Shown here one piece after another: positions 56,443-64,000 of a stretch of 64,000 nt of DNA. The stretch spans positions 62,001 to 126,000 of the forward strand of contig NZ_JQKB01000012.1 in NCBI RefSeq assembly GCF_000745835.1, in the 5' to 3' direction. The translations under genes were made by a program, and so were the position numbers. The notes under the pieces were generated by a model. It was not told the origin of the DNA. It searched no databases and saw only the letters and a program-made list of their open reading frames with translations. The DNA comes from Belnapia moabensis DSM 16746 (GTDB lineage Bacteria; Pseudomonadota; Alphaproteobacteria; Acetobacterales; Acetobacteraceae). The first letter of the stretch is position 1. The number at the start of each line of letters is the position of its first letter.

Positions 56443-57483
56443 TTACCTCGAAACCGGGCCAGGCTTGGCCGAAGGCGCCATCGCCTCCAGCAGCCGCGCA
56501 CCGGCGGTCAGGCCGAGATCGGCCATATGCATCGGCAGCGCCGCCCAGGCGAGCGGCAGCGCGGCGAGGCTGGTCGCGGTGGCGAGCGGCGCCCCGCCGG
56601 CGCCGGCCCGCTTCCGCCAGCCGCCATCGACGGCCATGCCGTCCTCGGATGGAGCGAAGAGGATGCCCGGGCTGTCGCCGCTCGGCTCGTCGGCGAGGAA
56701 GCCGCGATGCAGGCTTCGCCCCGTGAACCAGGTGGCAAGGGTCGGCGCCAGCCGCTCCTGCGCCGCGGCGATCTGGCCGAAGCCGCCGATGATCACCTCC
56801 GCCTCCGGTCGTTCGACCAGGCGCAACACGGCGTCCGCCACCTCCTCGGCGGCATAGACGGGCGGCGCCGCCTGCACGCGGCGGCCGCTGTAATTGGCGG
56901 CATGCTGGAAGAAGGGCGTGTCGACCACCGAAGGCAGCAGGGTGCAGATCTGGATGCCGGGCTGGTCCAGCACTTCCTGACGCAGCGCCTCGGACAGGCC
57001 GCGGATGGCGAATTTGCTGGCGGCATAGGCGGTGCCGTCCGGCTTCGCCGTGCGGCCGACGATCGAGGCGTTCTGCACCAGCATGCCACGGCCCTGCGTG
57101 CGGAACTGCCGCATGGCGACCTTGGCGCCGTGGACATAGCCGAAGAGGTTGATCTCGATCAGCCGCCGCCAGGCCTCCATCGGGATGGATTCCAACCGGC
57201 CGAAGGCGGCGACGCCGGCATTGTTGAACCAGACGTCGATGCGGCCGAAGCGGGCAAGGGCCCGGCGGCCAAGCTCCTCAACCTGCGCCTCCTCGGTCAC
57301 GTCGGTGGGCACGGCCAGCGCCTCGCCACCCGCGGCGATGCACTCCCACGCTGCCTCCTCCAGCATGGCGGCGCGGCGGGCGGCAAGCACCACCCGGTCG
57401 CCGCGCCGGGCGAAAGCGAGGGCGGTGGCGCGGCCAATGCCGCTGGAGGCGCCGGTGATGACGATGGTGCGAGGCTCGGGCAT
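56443..57483 (-). CDS. Short-chain dehydrogenase/reductase
   Basis: 346 residues. SDR signatures: VITGASSGIGRATAL (~9-23; NAD(P)-binding TGxxxGIG), NNAGVA (~92), and the catalytic YAASKFA (Tyr and Lys ~161-165). The C-terminal ~100 residues extend beyond the classic 250-residue SDR core and contain hydrophobic pieces (ALPLAWAALPMHMADLGL). Start ATG 57483 has AGGA 6 bp upstream; ATG 57504 is possible. A palindrome TTGCA-A-TGCAA (57506-57516) sits just upstream. Coupled to the patatin gene. Confidence 0.9.
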   Translation of the reverse strand: MPEPRTIVITGASSGIGRATALAFARRGDRVVLAARRAAMLEEAAWECIAAGGEALAVPTDVTEEAQVEELGRRALARFGRIDVWFNNAGVAAFGRLESIPMEAWRRLIEINLFGYVHGAKVAMRQFRTQGRGMLVQNASIVGRTAKPDGTAYAASKFAIRGLSEALRQEVLDQPGIQICTLLPSVVDTPFFQHAANYSGRRVQAAPPVYAAEEVADAVLRLVERPEAEVIIGGFGQIAAAQERLAPTLATWFTGRSLHRGFLADEPSGDSPGILFAPSEDGMAVDGGWRKRAGAGGAPLATATSLAALPLAWAALPMHMADLGLTAGARLLEAMAPSAKPGPVSR

Positions 57484-57562
57484 CGGGAATCCTGTGGCTG
57501 TCATGTTGCAATGCAATATGACCAAGGGAACGAGCCGCCCCGCGTTGGGGTTCCTTCCACCC

Positions 57563-58063
57563 TCAACCCATGCCGGGCCGCAGCCGCATACTGTGGACCA
57601 TGTAGGGCAGCAGCAGCGGCGGCGGGTCGCCGCAGGCCTCGAGAAGCTGGAGGTAGGTCTCATCCGGCAGATGCTCGAGCGTGACGACCAGCGCCTCGGC
57701 CTCGACATCACCGGGTTCGCCGGCGGACTGGATCACCGGGTTCCGCTCCAGGGCTTGCATGCAATGGCCTAGCATCGCCTGTTCCGCCGCGCTGTCGTGG
57801 CCGCGCACCGTCAGCAGGTAGCGCAGCCGCATCCCCACGCCTTCCGGCGGATCGGCCCTGGAAGCGGTCCGCAACGGCGGGGTGTTGCCAGCACTTTCCT
57901 CCGGCTGGACGCGCCAGAGAATCAGGGCGATGCCATGGCCCGGATTGGTTCGTGCCTGGGAGAGGGTCATCGCCTCCACCTCCATCCCGTGCAATTCGCC
58001 GTCGCGCTCCAGGCTGGCGCGGAGATGGCGGGTGAGGGCGGCGCTGGCGGCTGCGATGGGCAT
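57563..58063 (-). CDS. DUF4255 / Pvc16-like protein (contractile injection system type), orphan
   Basis: 166 residues from ATG 58063, which has GGAG 6 bp upstream. Pattern of the DUF4255 (Pvc16 N-terminal) family: start IAAASAALTRHLRASL, strand ALILWRVQPEESAGNTPPLRT, core RLRYLLTVRGHDSAAEQAMLGHCMQALERNPVI, and a late LPDETYLQLLEACG…PYMVHSMRL. In contractile injection systems and tailocins this protein sits at the tail terminus/cap. No other sheath, tube or baseplate gene is in the window, so it is an orphan here. An open frame extends further upstream and its limit is unsure. Confidence 0.75.
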   Translation of the reverse strand: MPIAAASAALTRHLRASLERDGELHGMEVEAMTLSQARTNPGHGIALILWRVQPEESAGNTPPLRTASRADPPEGVGMRLRYLLTVRGHDSAAEQAMLGHCMQALERNPVIQSAGEPGDVEAEALVVTLEHLPDETYLQLLEACGDPPPLLLPYMVHSMRLRPGMG

Positions 58064-58270
58064 GGCGGACTCCGACGCTGTGCCGGCGCCAACGAGCAGG
58101 GCGAAGCCGGGGTTTCCGGACGGTGGTGCCGGAGGGGGTGCAGCAGGATCACCGTTCTCTCCACCGGGAGCCGGCAAGCCGCGACCGTCATCCACGAAAG
58201 TGGTATGGAGCCGGTCCATGCCGCGGCCCGTAATTGAGCTGCGGCCACACGAGGCAGAGCGGAGCCCCCC

Positions 58271-59320
58271 ATGGGTGCACAAGAGACGAGCGGCAGCATC
58301 CCGGCGACCCTGATCCCGGGCGACGGCATCGGCCCGGAGATCACCCGGGCCGTGGTCGCGGTGCTGGAGGCGCTGGGCTCGCCCTTCGCCTGGGACGTGC
58401 AGCAGGGCGGCCTCGCCGGCATCGAGGCGCATGGCGACCCGCTGCCCGGCGTCACGCTCGATTCCATCCGCCGCACCAAGCTGGCATTGAAGGGGCCGCT
58501 GACCACGCCGGTCGGCGGCGGCTTCCGCTCCGTCAATGTCCGGCTGCGCGAGGAATTCGGCCTCTACGCCAATGTCCGCCCGGCGAAGACCATGCTGCCC
58601 GGCGGCCGCTACGAGGATATCGACCTCGTCATCGTGCGGGAGAACATCGAAGGACTCTATGTCGCCTTCGAGCACTACATCCCGATCGACGGCGACGCGC
58701 ATGCCGTCGCCATCTCCTCCGGCGTCAACACCCGCGCCGGCTCGCGCCGCATCCTGGAATACGCCTTCGACTACGCAGTGAGGAACGGCCGCAAGAAGGT
58801 GACGGTGGTCCACAAGGCGAATGTGCTGAAGGCGCTGACCGGCATCTTTCTGGAGACGGCGAAGGAGGTGGCGGCCCGCTATGCGGGCCAGGTCGAGTGG
58901 GATGACCGCATCGTCGATGCCTGCGCCATGCAACTGGTGCTCGATCCCTGGCGCTTCGATGTCATCGTCACCACCAACCTCTTCGGCGACATCCTCTCCG
59001 ACCTGGCGGCCGGGCTGATCGGCGGGCTCGGCACCGCGCCGGGCGCCAATATCGGCGCCAATGCCGCGATCTTCGAGGCGGTGCACGGCTCGGCGCCCGA
59101 TATCGCCGGCAAGGGCATCGCCAACCCGCTGGCGATGCTGCTCGCCGCGGCGCTGATGCTGGAGCATGTCGGCCGCGGCGACCTGGCCACGCGCCTGCGC
59201 GCGGCGGCGGACGCCACGCTGACCACGGATGGCATCCGCACCCGCGACCTCGGCGGCAGCGCCTCCACCATGGAATTCGCCGAGGTCGTCATCCGCCGCC
59301 TGCGGGAGAACGGCGCATGA
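58271..59320 (+). CDS. Isocitrate/isopropylmalate dehydrogenase family protein (NAD-type)
   Basis: 349 residues. Beta-decarboxylating dehydrogenase fold: IPGDGIGPEI (~15-24), the Lys in VVHKANVLK, the Tyr in RENIEGLYVAFEH, and the metal-binding NLFGDILSDLAAGLIGGLG. NAD-binding GSAPDIAGKGIANP. The protein could be NAD-dependent isocitrate dehydrogenase, tartrate dehydrogenase or a homoisocitrate-type enzyme; the exact substrate is not clear. Its stop overlaps the ATG of the acetolactate synthase-like gene (ATGA). Confidence 0.88.
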   Translation: MGAQETSGSIPATLIPGDGIGPEITRAVVAVLEALGSPFAWDVQQGGLAGIEAHGDPLPGVTLDSIRRTKLALKGPLTTPVGGGFRSVNVRLREEFGLYANVRPAKTMLPGGRYEDIDLVIVRENIEGLYVAFEHYIPIDGDAHAVAISSGVNTRAGSRRILEYAFDYAVRNGRKKVTVVHKANVLKALTGIFLETAKEVAARYAGQVEWDDRIVDACAMQLVLDPWRFDVIVTTNLFGDILSDLAAGLIGGLGTAPGANIGANAAIFEAVHGSAPDIAGKGIANPLAMLLAAALMLEHVGRGDLATRLRAAADATLTTDGIRTRDLGGSASTMEFAEVVIRRLRENGA

Positions 59321-60963
59321 CCAAGGGATCGGACCTGCTGGTCGCCGCCCTCGAGAACGAGGGCGTCGACCGCATCTTCGGCGTGCCCGGCGAGGAGAAT
59401 CTCGACGTCGTGGAGGCGCTCCGCACCTCCTCCATCCAGCTCGTGCTGACCCGGCACGAGCAGTCCGCTGCCTTCATGGCCGCGACCTATGGCCGCCTCA
59501 CCGGCAAGCCGGGCGTCTGCCTCTCGACCCTCGGGCCGGGCGCGCTGAATCTCGTCACCGGCGCGGCCTATGCGCAGCTCGGCGCCATGCCGATGGTCAT
59601 GATCACCGGCCAGAAGGGGATCATGAGCAGCCGTCAGGCGAAGTTCCAGATCGTCGACACCATCGCCACGATGAAGCCGCTGACCAAGCTCAGCCGGCAG
59701 ATCGTCAGCCCGGCCACCATCCCGACCCTGGTGCGGGACGCCTTCCGCGTCGCGCAGGAGGAGCGGCCGGGCCCGGTCCACTTGGAACTGCCGGAGGACA
59801 TCGCGGCCGAGCGGGTGGCGAATCCGCCGCCGATGGTGCCGCCGCATCCGATCGAGATTCCGGTGGCGCATCGCGCCGCCCTCGACCGCGCGGCGGAGAT
59901 GCTGCTCGCCGCCGAGCGCCCGCTGATCATGCTCGGCGCCGCCGCCAGCCGGCCGCGCGCCACCGCCGGGCTGCAGGGCTTCGTCCGCCGCACCGGCATC
60001 CCCTTCTTCACCACGCAGATGGGCAAGGGGACGGTCGCCGGCGGCACCAACCTCTACATGGGCACGGCGGCGCTCTCGGAGCGCGACTACGTGCATGAAG
60101 CGATCGAGCGGGCCGACCTCATCCTGGCCATCGGCAATGACACGATCGAGAAGCCGCCCTTCATCATGGGGCCGGGCGGGCCGAAGGTGATCCACCTCAG
60201 CTACACCGCGGCCAATGTCGAGCAGGTCTACTTCCCGCATGCCGAGGTCATCGGCGATGTCGGCCCGAGCCTCGAACTGCTCGCCGACCGCGTCGAGGGC
60301 CGCTTGCACCGGGCCGGCGCCCTGCTCGCGTTGCGCGAGGGCATCCTCGCCCGCATCGCCGACCGCGCGGAGGAGGCTCGCTTCCCGCCGACGCCGCAGC
60401 GGCTGGTGCATGACATCCGCCAGGTGATCCCGCCGAACGGCATCGTCGCGCTCGACAACGGCATGTACAAGATCTGGTTCGCGCGCAACTACCGCACCCA
60501 GGTGGCGAACACGCTGCTGCTCGACAACGCCCTCGCCACCATGGGCGCCGGCCTGCCCTCGGCGATGATGGCCTCCATGCTCCACCCGGAGCGGCGGGTG
60601 CTCGCCGTCTGCGGCGATGGCGGCTTCATGATGAACAGCCAGGAGATGGAGACGGCGGTCCGCTTCAGGCTGAACCTCGTCGTGCTGGTCCTCGTGGACA
60701 ACGCCTACGGCATGATCCGCTGGAAGCAGTCGGTCGACGACTTCGCCGATTTCGGCATGACCTTCGGCAACCCGGACTTCGTGAAATACGCCGAGGCCTA
60801 TGGCGCGCAGGGCCATCGCGTCGAGGCGACCGAGGCGCTGATCCCGACGTTGGAGGCCGCCTTCAAGGCCGGCGGCGTGCATCTCGTCGCGGTGCCGATC
60901 GACTATTCCGAGAACAAGCGCGTGCTGGTCGATGAGTTGAAGGCTCGGCTGCCGGTCACCTGA
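59317..60963 (+). CDS. Acetolactate synthase-like TPP-dependent enzyme
   Basis: 548 residues. Three domains: TPP pyrimidine-binding (~1-165) with catalytic Glu48 in TRHEQSAAFMA, a central domain (~195-325), and PP-binding (~375-530) with GDGGFMMNSQEMETAVRFRLNLVVLVLVDNAYG. It lacks a regulatory-subunit gene next to it, so it is more like catabolic acetolactate synthase or another 2-oxoacid decarboxylase/ligase than the biosynthetic IlvB. Coupled to the isocitrate-dehydrogenase-like gene by a 4-bp overlap, suggesting a shared 2-oxoacid pathway. Confidence 0.88.
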   Translation: MTKGSDLLVAALENEGVDRIFGVPGEENLDVVEALRTSSIQLVLTRHEQSAAFMAATYGRLTGKPGVCLSTLGPGALNLVTGAAYAQLGAMPMVMITGQKGIMSSRQAKFQIVDTIATMKPLTKLSRQIVSPATIPTLVRDAFRVAQEERPGPVHLELPEDIAAERVANPPPMVPPHPIEIPVAHRAALDRAAEMLLAAERPLIMLGAAASRPRATAGLQGFVRRTGIPFFTTQMGKGTVAGGTNLYMGTAALSERDYVHEAIERADLILAIGNDTIEKPPFIMGPGGPKVIHLSYTAANVEQVYFPHAEVIGDVGPSLELLADRVEGRLHRAGALLALREGILARIADRAEEARFPPTPQRLVHDIRQVIPPNGIVALDNGMYKIWFARNYRTQVANTLLLDNALATMGAGLPSAMMASMLHPERRVLAVCGDGGFMMNSQEMETAVRFRLNLVVLVLVDNAYGMIRWKQSVDDFADFGMTFGNPDFVKYAEAYGAQGHRVEATEALIPTLEAAFKAGGVHLVAVPIDYSENKRVLVDELKARLPVT

Positions 60964-60978
60964 GGCGCTATCGCGCCT
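60963..60978. terminator. Short hairpin between convergent genes
   Basis: Arms AGGCGC (60963-60968) and GCGCCT (60973-60978) with a TATC loop, overlapping the stop of the CoA-transferase gene and ending the acetolactate-synthase-like gene. Weak, but symmetric in both directions. Confidence 0.35.
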
Positions 60979-62101
60979 TCGGCACCGGCGCGCCGAACTC
61001 GGCATTCGCCTCGCCGAGCGCCGGGGCGCCGCGCTCCACCGGCGGCCTCGCCCGGTCGAAGGAGACCGGCAGGCCGATGCCCTTCGGCGCATCCGGCGCG
61101 GCGACAACCATCCCCAGCGCCTCGGTCTGCGGATGCGCCGCGACCGCCGCCAGGTCATGGATCGGCGAGCACGGCACGCCCGCCGCCTCCAACGCCGCCG
61201 CCCAGTCCTCGCTGCCCCGCGTTAGCATGGCCGCCTCCAGCAGCGGCAGCAGGATCTCGCGGTGCGCGATGCGGTCCTTGTTGGTTCGGAAGCGCGGGTC
61301 GGCGCCCCATTCCGGGCGGCCGAGCACGGCGGCGAATTTGGCGAAGAGCCGGTCGTTCGCCGCCGCCACCACGATCTCGCCGTCGGCCGTGTCGAAGGCC
61401 TGGAAGACGATCAGCTTCGGGTTGCCGCTGCGGTGCCGCGGCGGCTGCCGCCCCGTCTCGAAATAGCCCGCAAAATGCTGGCCCATCCAACCGAGCCCGG
61501 TCTCGAAGAGCGAGGTGTCGACCGTCGCCCCTTCCCCCGTCAGGTGCCGCCGCTGCAGGGCGGCAAGGCAGCCGAGCGCCGCCCAGACCCCGGTGCCGAG
61601 GTCCAGCACCTGCATTCCGACCCGCGCCGGCGGTGCCTCCATGCTGCCATTCACGCTGAACATGCCGGCGAAGGCCTGCACAATCGGCTCGTAGCCCGGC
61701 TTCAGCGCCAGCGGCCCGGCGGCACCGAAGGCGTGCAGCGAGCAGTAGATCAGCCGCGGGTTCAGCGCCCGCACCGCTTCCGCCCCGAGGCCCATCGCCT
61801 CCAGCGAGCCCGGCCGCATGTTCTGGACGAAGATGTCGGCGCCTTTCAGGAAGCCGCGCAGCCATTCGACCGCCGCCCTGTCCTTCAGGTCGAGCGCGAT
61901 GCTGCGCTTGTTGCGGTTGATCGCGTGGAAGGTCGTCGCCGTGCCGGCATGGAAGGGCGGCCCCCAGCCGCGCGCGTCATCGCCCTCCGGCCGCTCGATC
62001 TTCACCACCTGAGCGCCGAGCAGGCCGAGGATCTCGCTGGCATAAGGGCCGGCCAGGTTCTGCCCGAGCTCGACCACGGTGATCCCCTGCAAGGGCAGCA
62101 T
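60968..62101 (-). CDS. Class III CoA-transferase (CaiB/BaiF family)
   Basis: 377 residues. N-terminal LPLQGITVVELGQNLAGPYASEILGLLGAQVVKIERP and the catalytic Asp167 in QVLDLGTGVWAALG are the family hallmarks. It moves CoA between carboxylic acids; members handle carnitine, formyl, succinyl or aromatic acyl groups. The substrate is unknown. It follows a small cupin gene (74 bp) on the same strand, and converges with the 2-oxoacid gene pair. Confidence 0.93.
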   Translation of the reverse strand: MLPLQGITVVELGQNLAGPYASEILGLLGAQVVKIERPEGDDARGWGPPFHAGTATTFHAINRNKRSIALDLKDRAAVEWLRGFLKGADIFVQNMRPGSLEAMGLGAEAVRALNPRLIYCSLHAFGAAGPLALKPGYEPIVQAFAGMFSVNGSMEAPPARVGMQVLDLGTGVWAALGCLAALQRRHLTGEGATVDTSLFETGLGWMGQHFAGYFETGRQPPRHRSGNPKLIVFQAFDTADGEIVVAAANDRLFAKFAAVLGRPEWGADPRFRTNKDRIAHREILLPLLEAAMLTRGSEDWAAALEAAGVPCSPIHDLAAVAAHPQTEALGMVVAAPDAPKGIGLPVSFDRARPPVERGAPALGEANAEFGAPVPKAR

Positions 62102-62175
62102 GGCGGCGCATTCCTTCCGCGGAGGTTCCGCAGAAAGTCTGGGCGCCGCCGCCGCCCACGGTCAAGCCAAGGCGG

Positions 62176-62541
62176 TCAGGCCGGCTGGAAGTCGAACTCC
62201 CCATCATGCGACTGCCACTGCTGCACGGTCAGCACCTGCGCCCCGCTCTCGCTCTCATGCGGCCCGTGCACCTGTCCGGCCGGATGGGTGAGGAACCCGC
62301 CCGGCCCCAGCCGCTGCCCGCCATCGATCAGCTCGCCGCTGAGCACGTAATGCATCTCCGAGCCCTTGGTATGCGAATGCGCCGGGATGAAGCCGCCCGG
62401 CGGGATGTGGACGATGCTCGTCACCACGCCCCGCTCGGCATCCTCGTTCAGCACCTGGATGCGGAACTCGCCGCGTGCCCCTGGAATGACGAAGGGCGTC
62501 GCCGCCACCTCCGCCGCCGCCTGCCTGATCCCGTCCGCCAT
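62176..62541 (-). CDS. Small cupin-domain protein
   Basis: 121 residues. Cupin motifs: PAHSHTKGSEMHYVLSGELIDGG (~54-76; His-His-Glu/His) and GGFLTHPAGQVHGPHE. Metal-binding barrel of unknown activity. Start ATG 62541 (MADGIRQAAAEV); the open frame upstream is not supported. Upstream of the CoA-transferase gene and divergent from the sensor kinase at the window end. Confidence 0.83.
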   Translation of the reverse strand: MADGIRQAAAEVAATPFVIPGARGEFRIQVLNEDAERGVVTSIVHIPPGGFIPAHSHTKGSEMHYVLSGELIDGGQRLGPGGFLTHPAGQVHGPHESESGAQVLTVQQWQSHDGEFDFQPA

Positions 62542-62711
62542 GCCTGTCGCTCCCCGGATTGTCGCCGGGCCAACGCCTGCCCGCCGCACCGGGTTGCCGC
62601 CCCGCTCCCGATCTGTTGACCGCCCGATCATGGCCTGACGGGTTCCGCAGCACACGCGATGCAGCATTGTGCCCACCGCTTCCCTCAACCCTGGCGCGTC
62701 AAACGGCATTG

Positions 62712-64000
62712 GTGACACTCCGCTTCATCGGCCTGCGCGCGTTGCCGCCTCTGCTGCTGGCTCCGGCGGCGCTTGTCCTGGCGGCGCTCGCCCTGTGGCA
62801 GGCGGATGCTGCGAGCCGCGCCCGGATCGCCCTGCCCGTCTTCCTGCTCTTCGCCCTCGCCCTCGTCATCGCCATCCGCCTCGCCCGCCGTACGGCCGAG
62901 CGCGACCGCGCCCGCGCCGGCGAGGCGGATGGCGAGCGCCGCTTCCGTGCCCTGGCCCGCGCCGGCGCCCTGGTGCTGTGGCGCGGCGATGCCGAGGGCG
63001 CCATCATCGAGGCCGAGGGCTGGACGGAACTCACCGGCCAGAGCCTGGAGGCGCTGCGCGGCACCGGCTGGCTGGAGATGCTGCACCCCGCCGACCGCGC
63101 CCCGACCATCGCCGCCTGGGCTGCCGCCCGCGCCGCCCGGGAGCCGGTCGATATCGAGTACCGCATCTGGATACGGGCCGGCGCCTGGCACTGGGTCCGC
63201 GCCCGCGCCGTGCCGACCGGGGAGGAATGGGTCGGCCTCATCGAGGATGTGCATGAGCGTCGCCAAGCCGCCCTCGACCTTGCCGAACGGCAGGAGAAGC
63301 TCCGCCTCGCCCTCGATGCCGCCCGGCTGGTGAGCTGGGAATACGATGTGAACGCCGATCGCGGCCGCCGCATCAGCCGCCTCGACGAGGTGGTGGACGC
63401 ACCCGTGCTGCCAAGCTTCACCCTGGCCGACTGGGCGGCAGCCGTGCATCCCGAGGACCGGCCGGTGGCACTGGCCCGGCTGCAGGCCGCCATCGCCGGT
63501 GAGGCCGCCGAATTCACCGCCGAATTCCGCGTCGCCCGCCGCCCGCCGGCCGAGGGCTGGGCCTGGGTCTCCTCCCAGGGCGCGGTGACGGAGCGGGACC
63601 CGACGACCGGGCGGGCGCTGCGCCTCTCCGGCATCTCGCGCGATGTCAGCGAGCGGCGCGAGGCGGAGCAGCGTCGCCTCCTGCTGATGCGTGAGGTCGA
63701 CCATCGCGCCAAGAACGTGCTGGCCGTGGTGCAATCCGTCCTTCGCCTCACCCGGCGCGACCGGCCTGAATCCTACATGGCGACCGTGGAGGCCCGGGTC
63801 GCCGCCCTCGCCCGCGCCCATACGCTGCTGGCGGAGAAGGGCTGGGTCGGCGCCGATCTCCGCCTCCTCGCCGAGCGCGAGCTTGCCGGCTGCCCACCGG
63901 ACGCGGTGCGGCTGGAGGGGCCGTCGCTCGCCATCGGCGCCGGCGCGGTGCAGCCGCTGGCGATGGTGCTGCACGAACTGGCGACCAATGCGGTGAAGCA
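62712..64000 (+). CDS. HWE-type sensor histidine kinase (partial, runs off the window)
   Basis: 429 codons with no stop before the window end. Start is GTG 62712 (or TTG 62709): VTLRFIGLRALPPLLLAPAALVLAALALW is a membrane segment followed by a second (LPVFLLFALALVIAI). Two PAS domains follow (~70-195 and ~200-320). The HWE/HisKA_2 dimerisation region starts at ~330 with EVDHRAKNVLAVVQSVLRL, and the last visible part is an HATPase N-box (LHELATNAVK). The kinase is divergent from the cupin gene. Confidence 0.9.
   Translation, partial: MTLRFIGLRALPPLLLAPAALVLAALALWQADAASRARIALPVFLLFALALVIAIRLARRTAERDRARAGEADGERRFRALARAGALVLWRGDAEGAIIEAEGWTELTGQSLEALRGTGWLEMLHPADRAPTIAAWAAARAAREPVDIEYRIWIRAGAWHWVRARAVPTGEEWVGLIEDVHERRQAALDLAERQEKLRLALDAARLVSWEYDVNADRGRRISRLDEVVDAPVLPSFTLADWAAAVHPEDRPVALARLQAAIAGEAAEFTAEFRVARRPPAEGWAWVSSQGAVTERDPTTGRALRLSGISRDVSERREAEQRRLLLMREVDHRAKNVLAVVQSVLRLTRRDRPESYMATVEARVAALARAHTLLAEKGWVGADLRLLAERELAGCPPDAVRLEGPSLAIGAGAVQPLAMVLHELATNAVK

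Noticed and set aside
58879-61158. 759-codon minus-strand open frame
   Set aside because: Shadow of the acetolactate synthase-like gene; low-complexity sequence without a domain.

Overview
The window is a stretch of chromosome from a GC-rich alphaproteobacterium, most likely an Acetobacteraceae member of the Roseomonas type. This is an inference: the ATP synthase has split b'/b subunits, a ChvI-type regulator sits near pckA, the glycine cleavage system is led by a tandem riboswitch, and periplasmic binding proteins are plentiful. There is no rRNA, tRNA, insertion sequence, phage gene or CRISPR array that I can see. Genes are tightly packed with many 1-4 nt overlaps, and very high GC makes long shadow reading frames on the opposite strand common.

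Layout. 1-1.5 kb: end of the F0 operon (atpB end, atpE, b', b) with an intrinsic terminator. 1.7-6.9 kb: an FkbM methyltransferase, a family-5 ABC binding protein and two tandem TRAP binding proteins, all without permease genes. 7.0-14.6 kb: a 3-hydroxyisobutyrate dehydrogenase-like gene, then a long minus-strand operon gcvT-gcvH-gcvP-NUDIX-cupin-hydrolase-small protein behind a tandem glycine riboswitch. 14.7-20.6 kb: a lipoprotein; ispH-thrB-rnhA; a divergent RidA/TetR pair with two matching operators; an HlyD-type adaptor without its ABC partner. 20.6-27.4 kb: a second dehydrogenase of the same family, then a five-gene minus-strand signalling cluster (MHYT sensor kinase, two single-domain response regulators, FIST sensor, soluble histidine kinase) that looks like a gas (NO/O2) sensing system. 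27.5-33.8 kb: LysR, flavin-nucleotide-binding protein, third TRAP binding protein, a desaturase and an MFS transporter. 34.1-43.6 kb: a double hybrid kinase (PAS-GAF-HK-REC-HK-REC), chvI, a HugZ-like protein, pckA with a terminator, a large membrane protein and a DUF2237 protein.

43.6-49.6 kb: a minus-strand operon joining a cupin, an intradiol (hydroxyquinol/catechol type) dioxygenase and a complete branched-chain-type ABC importer, suggesting uptake and ring cleavage of an aromatic compound. 49.6-55.3 kb: hflX, then a coupled plus-strand unit of family-1 glycoside hydrolase, MFS transporter and aldo/keto reductase, followed by a Crp-type regulator. 55.3-62.5 kb: patatin phospholipase and SDR; an orphan DUF4255 (Pvc16-like) protein; a coupled isocitrate/isopropylmalate dehydrogenase-like and acetolactate synthase-like pair; a class III CoA-transferase and a cupin. 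The window ends inside an HWE-type sensor kinase.

Most metabolic genes are recognisable. The most interesting candidates are the FIST/MHYT signalling cluster, the dioxygenase-ABC importer operon, the RidA/TetR operator pair and the orphan Pvc16-like gene.
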